Below are positions 25,334 through 33,802 of a stretch of 45,466 bases of DNA, piece by piece. A model generated the notes under the pieces. It ran no database searches, was not told the origin of the DNA, and worked only from the letters and a program-made list of their open reading frames with translations. The DNA lies in contig DAEV01000112.1 of the NCBI GenBank assembly GCA_002509495.1, forward strand, positions 4,411 through 49,876, written 5' to 3'. The stretch is from Methanolinea sp. UBA473. Its GTDB lineage: Archaea > Halobacteriota > Methanomicrobia > Methanomicrobiales > Methanospirillaceae. A program made the translations under genes and the position numbers. Position 1 is the first letter of the stretch, and the number at the start of each line of letters is the position of its first letter.

Positions 25334-26536
25334 ATGGAGAACGCGAACGAGAGCGGCGGGGAAGAGGCTGTCGTGATCCGGTATGGCGAACTCTTCTTAA
25401 AGAGCGATCCGGTAAAACGGCAGTTCACGGGAGCCCTCCTCCGCCACCTGGGAAGAGCGCTCTCTGCGGAGGGAATTTCCCATACGGTGAAGGTCCACAG
25501 GGGGAGGATCCTGGTCTTCGGGGACAATCCCCAACGGATTGCAGAGATTGCGTCCCGTCTTTTCGGGGTGGTGGACGTGGCGGTCTGTATCCTGACGGCA
25601 CCGACCGCCGATGCAGTTTCTCGGGCCGCAGCAGCGATGTCCGGGAACCGCCTGGCGCCTGGGATGAGTTTTGCCGTCCGGGCCAGGAGGCAGGGGGTAG
25701 AGGGGATCTCAAGCCAGGAACTTGGGGCGCTGGTGGGATCCGCCATCCTGGATGCGGTCCCTTCAGCACGGGTGGACCTGGATGAACCGGAGTACGAGGT
25801 GTTTGTCGAGCTCCGGGAGTACGGCGGGATCGTATACGACACGCGCATCCCGGCCCCGGGCGGGCTTCCCTACGGGACCCAGGGGAAGGTGCTCTCCCTT
25901 CTCTCCTCCGGGATCGATTCGCCGGTGGCCGCCTGGCTGCTGATGAAGAGGGGTTGCGTGGTGGAGAACCTCCACATCTCTGCGGGTCCGTATGCCGGGA
26001 ATGACGTTCTTCGGACCACGGTCCGGCACCATGAGATCCTCTCCACCTGGTGTTCCGGGTATCCCATGGCCCTTTACGTGGCGGATGCCGGGGAATTCTA
26101 TGATTCGCTGACCGGATCCGTCGAACCCCGGCTCCGCTGCATCCTCTGCAAGCGGTTCATGATGCGGGTGGGTTCAGGGCTCGCAGCGCGGGAGGGGCAC
26201 CTTGCCCTCTGCACAGGCGAAAACCTCGGCCAGGTCGCTTCCCAGACCCTTACCAACATGACGGTGGTCTCTGAAGCAGCGACGGTCCCGGTCTTCCGGC
26301 CGCTCATCACCTATGACAAACACGAGGCGGTGACCCTGGCAAAGAGGATCGGGACCTTCGAAAAATCTCCGGGAGACCTCGCATGCAGGGCAGTCCCAAA
26401 AATTCCTGCCACGGCCTCGAGGCTTTCGGCAGTTACGGAAGCAGAGGAGCGTGTCTCAATGGACACGCTGGTGAAGGATGCCCTCTCGGGGATCCGCTTA
26501 ATCACCGCACTCGACGGGAAGGTTCTCAATCCGTAA
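25334..26536 (+). CDS. thiI: tRNA 4-thiouridine sulfurtransferase ThiI, CxxC type
   Basis: ThiI adenylates U8 of tRNA and replaces its oxygen by sulfur. The 400-residue protein has an N-terminal ferredoxin-like region (VIRYGELFLKS), a THUMP domain to about residue 165, and the PP-loop LLSSGIDSPVAAWLLMKRG (SGIDS at 192-196). There is no rhodanese domain. Instead RCILCKRFM supplies a CxxC pair (C269, C272), which in Methanococcus ThiI is required for sulfur transfer (established there). The start ATG at 25334 follows AGGAAG; in-frame codons back to 25196 read as low-quality sequence and are probably leader. The C-terminus GKVLNP overlaps the 3' end of the converging NERD-CAP gene by 11 nt. Confidence 0.92.
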   Translation: MENANESGGEEAVVIRYGELFLKSDPVKRQFTGALLRHLGRALSAEGISHTVKVHRGRILVFGDNPQRIAEIASRLFGVVDVAVCILTAPTADAVSRAAAAMSGNRLAPGMSFAVRARRQGVEGISSQELGALVGSAILDAVPSARVDLDEPEYEVFVELREYGGIVYDTRIPAPGGLPYGTQGKVLSLLSSGIDSPVAAWLLMKRGCVVENLHISAGPYAGNDVLRTTVRHHEILSTWCSGYPMALYVADAGEFYDSLTGSVEPRLRCILCKRFMMRVGSGLAAREGHLALCTGENLGQVASQTLTNMTVVSEAATVPVFRPLITYDKHEAVTLAKRIGTFEKSPGDLACRAVPKIPATASRLSAVTEAEERVSMDTLVKDALSGIRLITALDGKVLNP

Positions 26537-27908
26537 GATAGGGAGTGTCACGGGTGCTCACCGTGGCATTGGGCGCAGGGAATGCCAGGCTGCCTCCCGT
26601 GGTATTGCCAATCGGTTCGATAGGGACTCCGAGGGAGGCCAGGGGCCCTTTTTCCTCCGGGATCACTCCGATGAACGAGCAGTATCCCCGTGTGCAGGCC
26701 ACTCCGCCCGAAATCTGGCGGAACAGGAGCCTTTCCCGGTTGCCCTGGTCGGCAATCCACGAGTCGATTGCCTGCCGTTCGATCCCGAGCGTGTACCCGT
26801 TCCACTGGCCGTACGCCGCTTCGAGGACCGTATCGTTGGGAGAGAACCCATAGTTCCCTTTCAGGGTTGCTGCCGAGGACCCTGTGGTGGGATTGGTATA
26901 GTTGAGATATCCGTACTGGGCCATGTCCCGGGATCTTGCAAGGGCGAGCTGGAACGCCCGGGGGTCGTAGGTGAGCGGGGAAAGCCCCTCCCCCATTCGG
27001 ATTCGGTTCAGGTAGATGACGGCCTGCTGGCTGTCTTCGGGGGTGCTGTTTGCTTTGAACGAGTCTTTCGCCACCGTTTGCACCAGCCCCCCGATCAGTG
27101 CGGATCCCCCCTGCATGAGGTTGGCGATGGCTACCCGGGTACCTGGAACGGTGAGCACCAGAGCGGTCGCTCCCGTAAAGATGATCAGGATCAGGATGAG
27201 GATAGCCGCCGTCCTGCGGGAAATGAGGGGGCGTTGAATGTTTGGAGGGGTCGGGGGTACGGGACGATCGTTCTCAAAGGAGTATTCCTCGAGGTGTAAT
27301 CCCGCAACGATTGCATCCATGTCCTGGATCCGGAGCGTGTAGCCCGAATCCATGAAGCGCATCTTCTCGATGAGAGTGCTCCCGGTCGCTATCCTGAACC
27401 ACTTCACCTTCCGGAAATCGATCTGGCCTTCCGGATAGCTGCTCCCTTCGCAGAAGTAGAGCCAGGAACCGGTCCTGCGGAGGTTCTGCTCGCCGATGTG
27501 AGGAAACTGCCCCCTGCATAACGGGATGATCCGGTCGATGAAGTCCTGCCGGTGGATCTTTGCCTGAAGGAAGAGGTTGGGCAGTGGGATCTTCCCGTCT
27601 TTGGTCTCCGCTTCCCAGTTCCCGTTCTCGAGCCCGCGTATCTTTCCCTTGAACGCTTTCAGCTCGAGGACGAGGGGTCCGTTCTTGGTGAGAATGACGC
27701 AGTCGATCTGCCCGTTCGCCACGAGGAGTCCGGTAAGCAGGTAAACCGGCTCCCTGGGGTACTCGCGCCGGAGAATACCGACGATCTCTTTCAACTGCCG
27801 GTACTCGTGTTCGAATTTTACCTTCTGCCCACGAAAAAAACGAACGCCCATACCCGTCCCTGCATTGATCCGGGGTGCGGATCTCCGTTCATGGATATGG
27901 TCCCTCAT
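26526..27908 (-). CDS. NERD domain - membrane helix - CAP/SCP domain fusion protein
   Basis: Counted from the ATG at 27908, residues about 30-150 form a NERD (nuclease-related) domain: LVANGQIDCVILTKNGPLVL then ELKAFKGKIRG, with the D...E.K restriction-like core. A single membrane helix (TAAILILILIIFTGATALVL) follows at about 232-254. After it comes a CAP/SCP-like domain (AVIYLNRIRMGEGLSPLTYD, LALARSRDMAQYGYLNYT). Topology would put NERD inside and CAP outside. The CAP His that normally follows the DMA helix reads Tyr/Asn here, so its metal site is likely lost. An ATG at 27851 (MGVRFFRGQ) is an alternative start. The function of the fusion is unknown. Confidence 0.75.
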   Translation of the reverse strand: MRDHIHERRSAPRINAGTGMGVRFFRGQKVKFEHEYRQLKEIVGILRREYPREPVYLLTGLLVANGQIDCVILTKNGPLVLELKAFKGKIRGLENGNWEAETKDGKIPLPNLFLQAKIHRQDFIDRIIPLCRGQFPHIGEQNLRRTGSWLYFCEGSSYPEGQIDFRKVKWFRIATGSTLIEKMRFMDSGYTLRIQDMDAIVAGLHLEEYSFENDRPVPPTPPNIQRPLISRRTAAILILILIIFTGATALVLTVPGTRVAIANLMQGGSALIGGLVQTVAKDSFKANSTPEDSQQAVIYLNRIRMGEGLSPLTYDPRAFQLALARSRDMAQYGYLNYTNPTTGSSAATLKGNYGFSPNDTVLEAAYGQWNGYTLGIERQAIDSWIADQGNRERLLFRQISGGVACTRGYCSFIGVIPEEKGPLASLGVPIEPIGNTTGGSLAFPAPNATVSTRDTPYLTD

Positions 27909-27965
27909 TTTTGATATACCTATCCGGGCATCGTGCGATCCTCCATGAACAGGTAGTCCGATGGC

Positions 27966-27986
27966 AGGCCACGCCACAGGTGGCCT
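27966..27986. promoter_or_regulatory. inverted repeat between divergent NERD-CAP and DUF1848 genes
   Basis: AGGCCAC and GTGGCCT arms with a 7-nt centre lie 17 nt before the DUF1848 start and 58 nt from the NERD-CAP start. Perfect 7-bp arms in a divergent gap suit an operator or a leader hairpin. Confidence 0.4.
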
Positions 27987-28002
27987 GAGACCGGGAGATA
28001 CC

Positions 28003-29109
28003 ATGATACCAGGATCATCCCAATATTGGATGACAGAGAGCATGAGGTTCAAAGGATGGGATAAGGTCAGCATCACGGTGGAGGATCCTGCGGACGAGGA
28101 TGGCCGGACTCCGAATGCGCGCCAGGTGGAGGCCATTTCACCGGTAATTCTCTCCGCGAGCCGGGCCACCGACATCCCGGCATTCTATGGAGAATGGTTT
28201 CTTCACCGGTTGAAGCAGGGATACTGCCGCTGGACCAACCCCTGGAACGGAAAGAGCCAGTATGTCTCCTTCTCCCGAACCCGCCTGGTTGCCTTCTGGT
28301 CCAAGAATCCCGCCCCCTTCTTCCCGGTGCTTGATGCGCTGGATGACCGTGGCTTATCCTATTACTTTCTCTATACGCTGAACGATTACGAGGGTCTCGG
28401 TCTGGAACCGAATCTTCCCCCCGTCGACGACCGCGTGGATACCTTTCTTCGCCTCTCTTCCCGCCTGGGGAAGGGGAGGGTAGTCTGGAGGTTCGATCCC
28501 CTGGTCCTCATGGAAGGTCTTTCGGTCCCGGACCTGCTGCAGAGAGTTGCGAGCATCGGGGACCGGATCCATGGTCATACCCGGAGGATGGTGATCAGTT
28601 TCGTGGATATCGCAAAGTACCCCAAAGTACAGCGAAACCTGAAGAAGGCCGGCCTTCGCGGGGTGCGGGAGTTTTCGGAAAAGGAGACGGAAGAATTCTG
28701 TACAGGTCTGATGGACCTGAACCGTGAATGGGATCTTATGATCACCGCCTGTGGGGAGTCCGCGGATCTCTCCCGCTTCGGAATCGGCAGGGGGGAGTGC
28801 ATCGGCGCCCGGTTGATCATCGGGGAATTCCGGGGGGATACGGCCCTCATGGACTTTCTTGGGATCGAATCGCAGGGATTCCCGGCGGACAGGGAGATCG
28901 AGGCCATCCGGAAAGACAAAAAAGACCCGGGACAGCGAGGGGCATGCGGGTGCATTGCGGCCAAGGATATCGGGCAGTACCATACCTGCATGCACCTGTG
29001 CGCGTATTGTTATGCGAACAGTTCTCCGGACTCGGTGGCAGGAAACGCCCGAAAGCACCGATGCAGGAAGAGTGACGGCATATATCCTGAGTCGATTACC
29101 GGGGACTAA
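28003..29109 (+). CDS. DUF1848 family protein, radical-SAM-like Fe-S protein
   Basis: SASRATDIPAFYGEWFLHRL and RWTNPWNGKSQYVSFSRTRL are the DUF1848 hallmark, followed by FWSKNPAPFFPVLDAL. The C-terminus holds GACGCIAAKDIGQYHTC and MHLCAYCYANS, a cysteine array (C-x-C ... C-x3-C-x2-C) that probably binds an iron-sulfur cluster. The TIM-barrel-like middle recalls radical SAM enzymes, as proposed for the family. The substrate is unknown. I chose the ATG at 28003, which has GGGAG 5-6 nt upstream; ATGs at 28030 and 28042 are also possible. The final residues (about 355-368) are basic. Confidence 0.85.
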   Translation: MIPGSSQYWMTESMRFKGWDKVSITVEDPADEDGRTPNARQVEAISPVILSASRATDIPAFYGEWFLHRLKQGYCRWTNPWNGKSQYVSFSRTRLVAFWSKNPAPFFPVLDALDDRGLSYYFLYTLNDYEGLGLEPNLPPVDDRVDTFLRLSSRLGKGRVVWRFDPLVLMEGLSVPDLLQRVASIGDRIHGHTRRMVISFVDIAKYPKVQRNLKKAGLRGVREFSEKETEEFCTGLMDLNREWDLMITACGESADLSRFGIGRGECIGARLIIGEFRGDTALMDFLGIESQGFPADREIEAIRKDKKDPGQRGACGCIAAKDIGQYHTCMHLCAYCYANSSPDSVAGNARKHRCRKSDGIYPESITGD

Positions 29110-29142
29110 ACCCTTATTCGATCCCTCGCGAAATCCATCCTC

Positions 29143-29658
29143 ATGCCTGATCCGGATCCTATACCGGATGAGATGAAATGGAAGATCGCGGCGAAACTTG
29201 TCTCCGCGCTGCCGGTGATGTACGACATCACCTTCCGGGACGCGGTGGGAGAGGATTACGACCGGCTGGAGATGGAGATCTGGATGCACATGGCCGGGGA
29301 GGCAGGGGCAGTTGCGCGGTCCTTTCAGCTCCCCGCATCGGATGCAGAGGAGATCATGCACACCCTCAGGGTCATCCAGACGGTCTTTTTCGGACCTGAG
29401 ATAAGGACCGAGCCGGGGTTGTCCAATCCTGATCGTGCGGTCATCATGATCAGACGGTGTCCGTTCCTCTACCGGGAGAAGGAGATGCGGGAGACCGGAG
29501 GGCAGCTCCTCACCCGGTGCCTGGCATTCTCCATTGCGACGGTGGAGGTGCTGAACCCGGCTTACACCCTCCGGTTCGTGCGCAGTATGTGTGCCGGCGA
29601 CCGGAACTGCGAACTGAAGATCATCCGGAAGACCGACGCGGAGAAAGAGGGGAAATAG
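29143..29658 (+). CDS. hypothetical protein with CxGDxxC motif, ATC-hydrolase-like
   Basis: The 171-residue protein is mainly helical. It has RRCPFLYREKEMRETGGQ in the middle and ends with RSMCAGDRNCELKIIRK. The CxGDxxC element resembles the C-terminal motif of proteins annotated as L-2-amino-thiazoline-4-carboxylic acid hydrolase-like and of V4R-like small-molecule domains. I cannot decide between them. It follows the DUF1848 gene by 33 nt on the same strand and ends 1 nt from the converging MFS gene. Its link to DUF1848 in an operon is inferred from spacing only. Confidence 0.6.
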   Translation: MPDPDPIPDEMKWKIAAKLVSALPVMYDITFRDAVGEDYDRLEMEIWMHMAGEAGAVARSFQLPASDAEEIMHTLRVIQTVFFGPEIRTEPGLSNPDRAVIMIRRCPFLYREKEMRETGGQLLTRCLAFSIATVEVLNPAYTLRFVRSMCAGDRNCELKIIRKTDAEKEGK

Positions 29659-29659
29659 G

Positions 29660-31072
29660 TCAGGGGCAGTTCTCTTTCCAGGGGGTCGTCCTGCCCCTGA
29701 CCAGGGAGAAGAAGACCCCGGCCACGCAGAGGAAGAAGAACAGGTAGAACGCTGCGTGCATGCTCTGCAGGAACAAAGGCAGGTTCGCATCCGTGATCTC
29801 CTCCCTCCCGATGAAGAAGGAAAAGAGGGTCATCGCCACCGCCATCGAGAATATCTGGCCGAGCAGACGCATGGTGCCGACCATTCCGGACGCCACGCCG
29901 TACATGCTGCGGTCCACCGACGAGAGAATTGCATTCGTATTCGGGGACGAGAAGATCCCAAAGCCGATGCCGAGGACGATCAGGCTCCCGATGAGAAAGG
30001 GGAGGGAACTGGCGGGCCCGATCATGGTGAGGAGGAACAACCCCCCGGCGGTGAACGCCATTCCAAGGGATGCAACCCTGGAAGGGTCCACCCTGTCCGA
30101 GAGCCTGCCCGAGAGGGGAGCGAAGAGGGCCATCGTGACCGGCTGGGCTACCAGGATGAGGCCGGCAGTCTCCGGAGAGAAGTCTTTGGAGATCTGCAGG
30201 TAGAGCGAGAGGAGGAAGGTTACGGCATAGGTGGCGCTGTAGTTGATGAGCGCAGCCAGGTTGGAGAATGCAAAGACCCGGTTATGGGAAAAGAGGCGGA
30301 TGTCGAGGACCGGGTCTGGCACTCCCAATTCAAGGGCAGCAAAGAGGATGATGCCTGCCACACCGGCGACTGCGAGAATGACACCTGCCCTTTCAGGGAT
30401 GAGCGAAAGCCCGTAGATCAGAACGATGAGGGCGGATCCCCAGAGGAGTGATCCCCTGAGGTCGAATCGTTCACCTGCCGCGGTCTTCCATTCCAGGGGG
30501 AGTTTCCAGCCGGTGAAGAGGATGCAGAGGGCTCCAAGGGGGACGTTTACGAGGAAGATGCTTCTCCAGCCCAGGTATGCGGTCATGTATCCGCCGAGGA
30601 AGGGACCCATGGAAAGGCCCAGGTAGACCGCCGCGATGGTGATGCCGAGTGCTTTTCCTCTCTCGCCCGGGGGGAATACGGAAGAGACTATGGCAAGGCT
30701 CGTCCCGAAGAGCATGGCACTCCCCAGCCCCTGGACAAGGCGCAGGGAGATGAGCATGGACGCGGAAAAGGAGAAGGAGAGGAGGAGCGAGGAGAGGGAA
30801 AACAGGGAGATCCCCAGGAGAAAGACCTTCTTTCTCCCGTAGATATCCGCAAGTTTTCCGAACGGCACGAGGAAGACTGCAATGGAAAGCAGATAAGCGG
30901 TGGTGATCCAGGAGAGGCTGATCGCATCAAGCCCGAACTCGGCGCCCATGGAGGGGAGGGCGATGTTCACCGATGACGAGTCAAAAGGGGTGAGGAAACT
31001 GCTGATCACGGCGATGAAGAGTACGATCCGCTTCATCGTGGGGGTGCAGGAGGTCGGTTCAGGCATTGGCAT
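29660..31072 (-). CDS. MFS transporter, DHA2 (EmrB/QacA) type
   Basis: The 470-residue protein has 14 membrane helices, typical of drug:H+ antiporter family 2. The motifs are clear: FDSSSVNIALPSMGAEFGL in helix 1 (motif D1), KLADIYGRKKVFLLG (motif A, GxLaDrxGrkx), and LGLSMGPFLGGYMTAYLGWR (motif C). A likely internal start is the Met of MKRIVLFIA; the ATG at 31072 adds twelve polar residues. Substrates of DHA2 pumps are organic cations and antibiotics, not readable here. It ends 1 nt from the preceding convergent gene. Confidence 0.9.
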   Translation of the reverse strand: MPMPEPTSCTPTMKRIVLFIAVISSFLTPFDSSSVNIALPSMGAEFGLDAISLSWITTAYLLSIAVFLVPFGKLADIYGRKKVFLLGISLFSLSSLLLSFSFSASMLISLRLVQGLGSAMLFGTSLAIVSSVFPPGERGKALGITIAAVYLGLSMGPFLGGYMTAYLGWRSIFLVNVPLGALCILFTGWKLPLEWKTAAGERFDLRGSLLWGSALIVLIYGLSLIPERAGVILAVAGVAGIILFAALELGVPDPVLDIRLFSHNRVFAFSNLAALINYSATYAVTFLLSLYLQISKDFSPETAGLILVAQPVTMALFAPLSGRLSDRVDPSRVASLGMAFTAGGLFLLTMIGPASSLPFLIGSLIVLGIGFGIFSSPNTNAILSSVDRSMYGVASGMVGTMRLLGQIFSMAVAMTLFSFFIGREEITDANLPLFLQSMHAAFYLFFFLCVAGVFFSLVRGRTTPWKENCP

Positions 31073-31167
31073 ACCCTGGATCGTCAGGTATCTCTAGATC
31101 AGGAGATCTCGTCCGGATGATTTGAAGCTGCTCATTTCGCTCAGGATGAAAGGAAAATCCGGCAGAA

Positions 31168-31656
31168 TCAGGAGATCCGGCAGCTCCTGCGCCCCTGGCG
31201 CTCATAGTATTGCTGGTGGTATTCCTCGGCGGGCCAGAACGTTTCTGCAGGCGCGATCTCTGTTGCGATAGAGCGGACTCCCAACGTTTTTCCGAGTTCC
31301 AGCCTCTTCTTCGAATCCTCGGCCTCCTTTCGCTGTTCTTCGTCATTGTAAAAGATCACGGACCTGTAGTTCGTCCCTATGTCGGGACCCTGCCGGTTTT
31401 TCTGTGTCGGGTCATGGATGGACCAGAAGAGATTGAGGAGTTCCCCGAAGGAAACGATCGAGGGATCGAAGGTGACTTCCACCGCTTCTGCATGCCCTGT
31501 CCTGCCCGAACAGACCTCCTCATACGTGGGATTCCTGGTGTGGCCCCCGGTATACCCGACCCTGGTGGACAGGACACCCTTCACCTGGCGGAATGCGGCT
31601 TCCACGCCCCAGAAACATCCGGCCGCAAACGTGGCCCTTGAGGGAGAAGATTCCAT
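31168..31656 (-). CDS. msrA: peptide methionine-S-sulfoxide reductase MsrA
   Basis: It reduces the S form of methionine sulfoxide in proteins. The 162-residue protein has the catalytic FAAGCFWGVEAAFRQVKGV (C14 in GCFWG), then TRVGYTGGHTRNPTYEEVCSG and GHAEAVEV, all diagnostic. The FWPAEEYHQQYY block closes the active site. A C-terminal RRSCRIS holds the probable resolving Cys. The length is normal. No MsrB gene is near. The gene sits 95 nt upstream of the MFS gene on the same strand with no sign of overlap. Confidence 0.93.
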   Translation of the reverse strand: MESSPSRATFAAGCFWGVEAAFRQVKGVLSTRVGYTGGHTRNPTYEEVCSGRTGHAEAVEVTFDPSIVSFGELLNLFWSIHDPTQKNRQGPDIGTNYRSVIFYNDEEQRKEAEDSKKRLELGKTLGVRSIATEIAPAETFWPAEEYHQQYYERQGRRSCRIS

Positions 31657-31714
31657 GGATCGAATATGAATGGCGCCCGGGTTTAATCTTTAGTTCCGGG
31701 AAGGAAGTTCTGCC

Positions 31715-32179
31715 TCACCGACCGAACATCCCCATTACCTCTCCTTCTGCCAGGATATGCCCCTTCATCGCATTCTCCACCACCTTTGCACTGGCCGGAG
31801 ATCGCAATGCCAATGGAATGTCCAGAGCGTACACCTTGAAAAGGTACCTGTGCTGGGTCCCGTGCGGCGGGCAGGGACCGCTGTATTCAAGTTTCCCGTA
31901 GCTGTTCATCCCGTGGTGACTTCCGTTCTCGAGGACGGGCTTGGGGGCAATGCCCCTTTTCAGGCCGGCGGCTCCGGCCGGGATGTTGTACAGGATCCAG
32001 TGGATGAACGTTCCGGACGACGCATCCGGGTCATTGCAAATGACGGCGATGCTCCGGGTGCCCTCCGGAAGGCCGGACCAGGCAAGTGCAGGGGATTCGT
32101 TCTTCCCGCTGCAGGTGTATTCGGGAGGTATCTTCCCCCCCGGGGCAAATGCGTCGGTGGTGACTGAAAGTGTGCTCAT
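31715..32179 (-). CDS. YbhB/YbcL family Raf-kinase-inhibitor-like (PEBP) protein
   Basis: The 154-residue protein matches the PEBP fold: IPPEYTCSGKNESPALAW, then ICNDPDASSGTFIHWILYNIP (the DPDxP-like anion site and the xxHW), then GPCPPHGTQHRYLFKVYAL, the GxxPPxGxHRY block. It is cytoplasmic, with no signal peptide. The family binds phosphorylated ligands and its archaeal role is unknown. I chose the ATG at 32179 with GGAG 7 nt upstream. An ATG at 32185 has GAGGAG only 1 nt away, and a frame extension to 32284 is unlike the family. Confidence 0.88.
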   Translation of the reverse strand: MSTLSVTTDAFAPGGKIPPEYTCSGKNESPALAWSGLPEGTRSIAVICNDPDASSGTFIHWILYNIPAGAAGLKRGIAPKPVLENGSHHGMNSYGKLEYSGPCPPHGTQHRYLFKVYALDIPLALRSPASAKVVENAMKGHILAEGEVMGMFGR

Positions 32180-32345
32180 TTTCATACTCCTCGTGGCAAG
32201 GGTTCCCGGGAGACCGGGAGTCCGATCTTGTCTCCCCCGGCTCTCCCTGATCAGGGGATAAGGGCCTGCCCGGACGATAAGCATTTTCCTGATTTACAAA
32301 GGAGAGGTTTTAGTTCTTGCATGGCACAGGTTCTGTGCAGAGGCC

Positions 32346-33026
32346 ATGTTGCTCGGAGTACTCTGTTCGGGAGGGAAGGACTCGCTGTACGCCTGCGGCC
32401 GGGCGATCGAGGAGGAGGAGGTGGCCTGCCTCATCTCGGTCCGTTCAAGGAACGAGGAGAGCTACATGTTCCACACCCCCAACGTTCACATGGTTCCGCT
32501 TCAGGCAGAGGCGGCCGGAATTCCTCTCGTCAGTGTAGAGACGGAGGGGAAGGAGGAGGCCGAGCTCTCGGACCTCGCCCGGGCGATCCGTCTTGCCGTG
32601 GACGGGCACGGGATCGAGGGGATCGTAACCGGCGCCCTCCTCTCGGTGTACCAATCGACGCGGATCCAGCGGATCTGCAGGGATCTGGACCTGTGGTGCT
32701 TCAATCCCCTCTGGCATGCCGACCAGGAACGCTACATGGGGCGATTGATCGATTCCGGGTTCCATGCGATCATTACAGGGGTCTTCTCCGCCCCGTTCGA
32801 CGCGACCTGGCTCGGGAGAAGGATCGATAGGAAATCCCTTGCGGAACTGAAACAGTTCTCGGAGAAGTACGGGATCACCCTTACCGGCGAGGGGGGGGAG
32901 TATGAAACGCTCGTCCTGGACGCCCCGTTCTTTAAAAAGAGGATCGTGATCGATGAGTCCGGAGCCGGTTACTGCAATTTCCGGGGGATCTTCCGGGTCC
33001 GGAACGCCCGCCTGGAGGCGAAATGA
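32346..33026 (+). CDS. dph6: diphthine-ammonia ligase Dph6
   Basis: Dph6 uses ATP and ammonium to amidate diphthine on elongation factor 2, the last step of diphthamide synthesis. The 226-residue protein carries the N-type PP-loop CSGGKDSLYA (residues 7-16), then VTGALLSVYQSTRIQRIC (95-111) and the family-specific GEGGEYETLVLDAPFFKKRI (181-200). The length is that of archaeal forms lacking the fused C-terminal domains of eukaryotic DPH6. Its stop overlaps the next gene's start as ATGA. The adjacent gene is a glutamine amidotransferase, which is notable because the ligase needs ammonia. Confidence 0.9.
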   Translation: MLLGVLCSGGKDSLYACGRAIEEEEVACLISVRSRNEESYMFHTPNVHMVPLQAEAAGIPLVSVETEGKEEAELSDLARAIRLAVDGHGIEGIVTGALLSVYQSTRIQRICRDLDLWCFNPLWHADQERYMGRLIDSGFHAIITGVFSAPFDATWLGRRIDRKSLAELKQFSEKYGITLTGEGGEYETLVLDAPFFKKRIVIDESGAGYCNFRGIFRVRNARLEAK

Positions 33027-33589
33027 TCCTCCTGGTCGACCTGGGATACCGTCCGGACTCTCTCCCACGCGATGAATTCGTGAATCCTGTTGCCCGGATC
33101 GTCGAGGGCGCAGGGATTTCCTGGAGATACCGGCACTATTCCGGATTCAATAAAGAAGAATTACCGGGTATCTGCGGAATCATCCTCTGTGGTACTGCAT
33201 TGAAGGACAACGGGTTCCTGGAGCATCCGGAACGGTTTACCTGCCTTTTGGAATCCCCGGTTCCCGTGTTAGGGATCTGTGCCGGGATGCAGGTGCTCTG
33301 CCAGGTATTCGATGGGGTGGTTCAGGAGGGGTCCGAGATCGGGATGACGAATATCAGGGTCTGCAGGCCCGATCCTATCCTTCCGGATCGCGACTCCTTC
33401 CAGGCTTACGAACTCCATTCCCGTGCATGCGACCCCCCGCCGGGATGGATAACGCTTGCAGTCTCGGATGCGTACGTGCAGGCCGTCCGGCACCCCGGCC
33501 GTCCGTACTTCGGGGTGATGTTCCATCCCGAGGTGCGGAACGAGCATGTGGTCGAGGGATTCCTGGGGATCTGTCGGAAAAAACCGTAA
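33023..33589 (+). CDS. class I glutamine amidotransferase domain protein
   Basis: The 188-residue protein has the glutaminase nucleophile in VLGICAGMQVLCQVF (C86) and the catalytic pair in VMFHPEVRNEH (H168, E170). An oxyanion-type GIILCGTALKD precedes them, in place of the usual SGGP. These are the residues needed to release ammonia from glutamine. It resembles GMP synthase subunit A but differs at several subunit-interface positions, so the partner is not obviously GuaB-type. It starts at an ATGA overlap with Dph6, so translation is coupled. I infer a functional link to Dph6 without proof. It is followed by a strong hairpin. Confidence 0.8.
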   Translation: MILLVDLGYRPDSLPRDEFVNPVARIVEGAGISWRYRHYSGFNKEELPGICGIILCGTALKDNGFLEHPERFTCLLESPVPVLGICAGMQVLCQVFDGVVQEGSEIGMTNIRVCRPDPILPDRDSFQAYELHSRACDPPPGWITLAVSDAYVQAVRHPGRPYFGVMFHPEVRNEHVVEGFLGICRKKP

Positions 33590-33731
33590 TTCCTTGTGAC
33601 CTGGAACAAAACCCAGGGAGCTGGCGCGGAGCCCCAGGGATTTATCGTGTCGGGGGCATGAAAAGGCGATCAATCTCCCTATAGGCAGATCTATGAGATA
33701 GTGATACCGCACACATCCCTCAGACGCCCTT

Positions 33732-33747
33732 GGGGGCTAAAGCCCCC
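33732..33747. terminator. GGGGGCTAAAGCCCCC hairpin between converging genes
   Basis: Perfect 7-bp arms around AA (read as a UAAA loop closed by C-G) lie 142 nt after the amidotransferase stop and 55 nt beyond the SepCysS stop. It probably blocks readthrough from both sides. The same short motif is seen as a dispersed repeat in other genomes, so it may also be a repeat element. Confidence 0.4.
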
Positions 33748-33802
33748 GCCACTGCGGCATCCCAACATTGCGAGGAGCCCATAACCTGAAAAGGCCTTGC
33801 CT

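Noticed and set aside
27909..28175. long N-terminal extension of the NERD-CAP gene
   Set aside because: It would overlap the start of the divergent DUF1848 gene and its residues are low-complexity with no domain.
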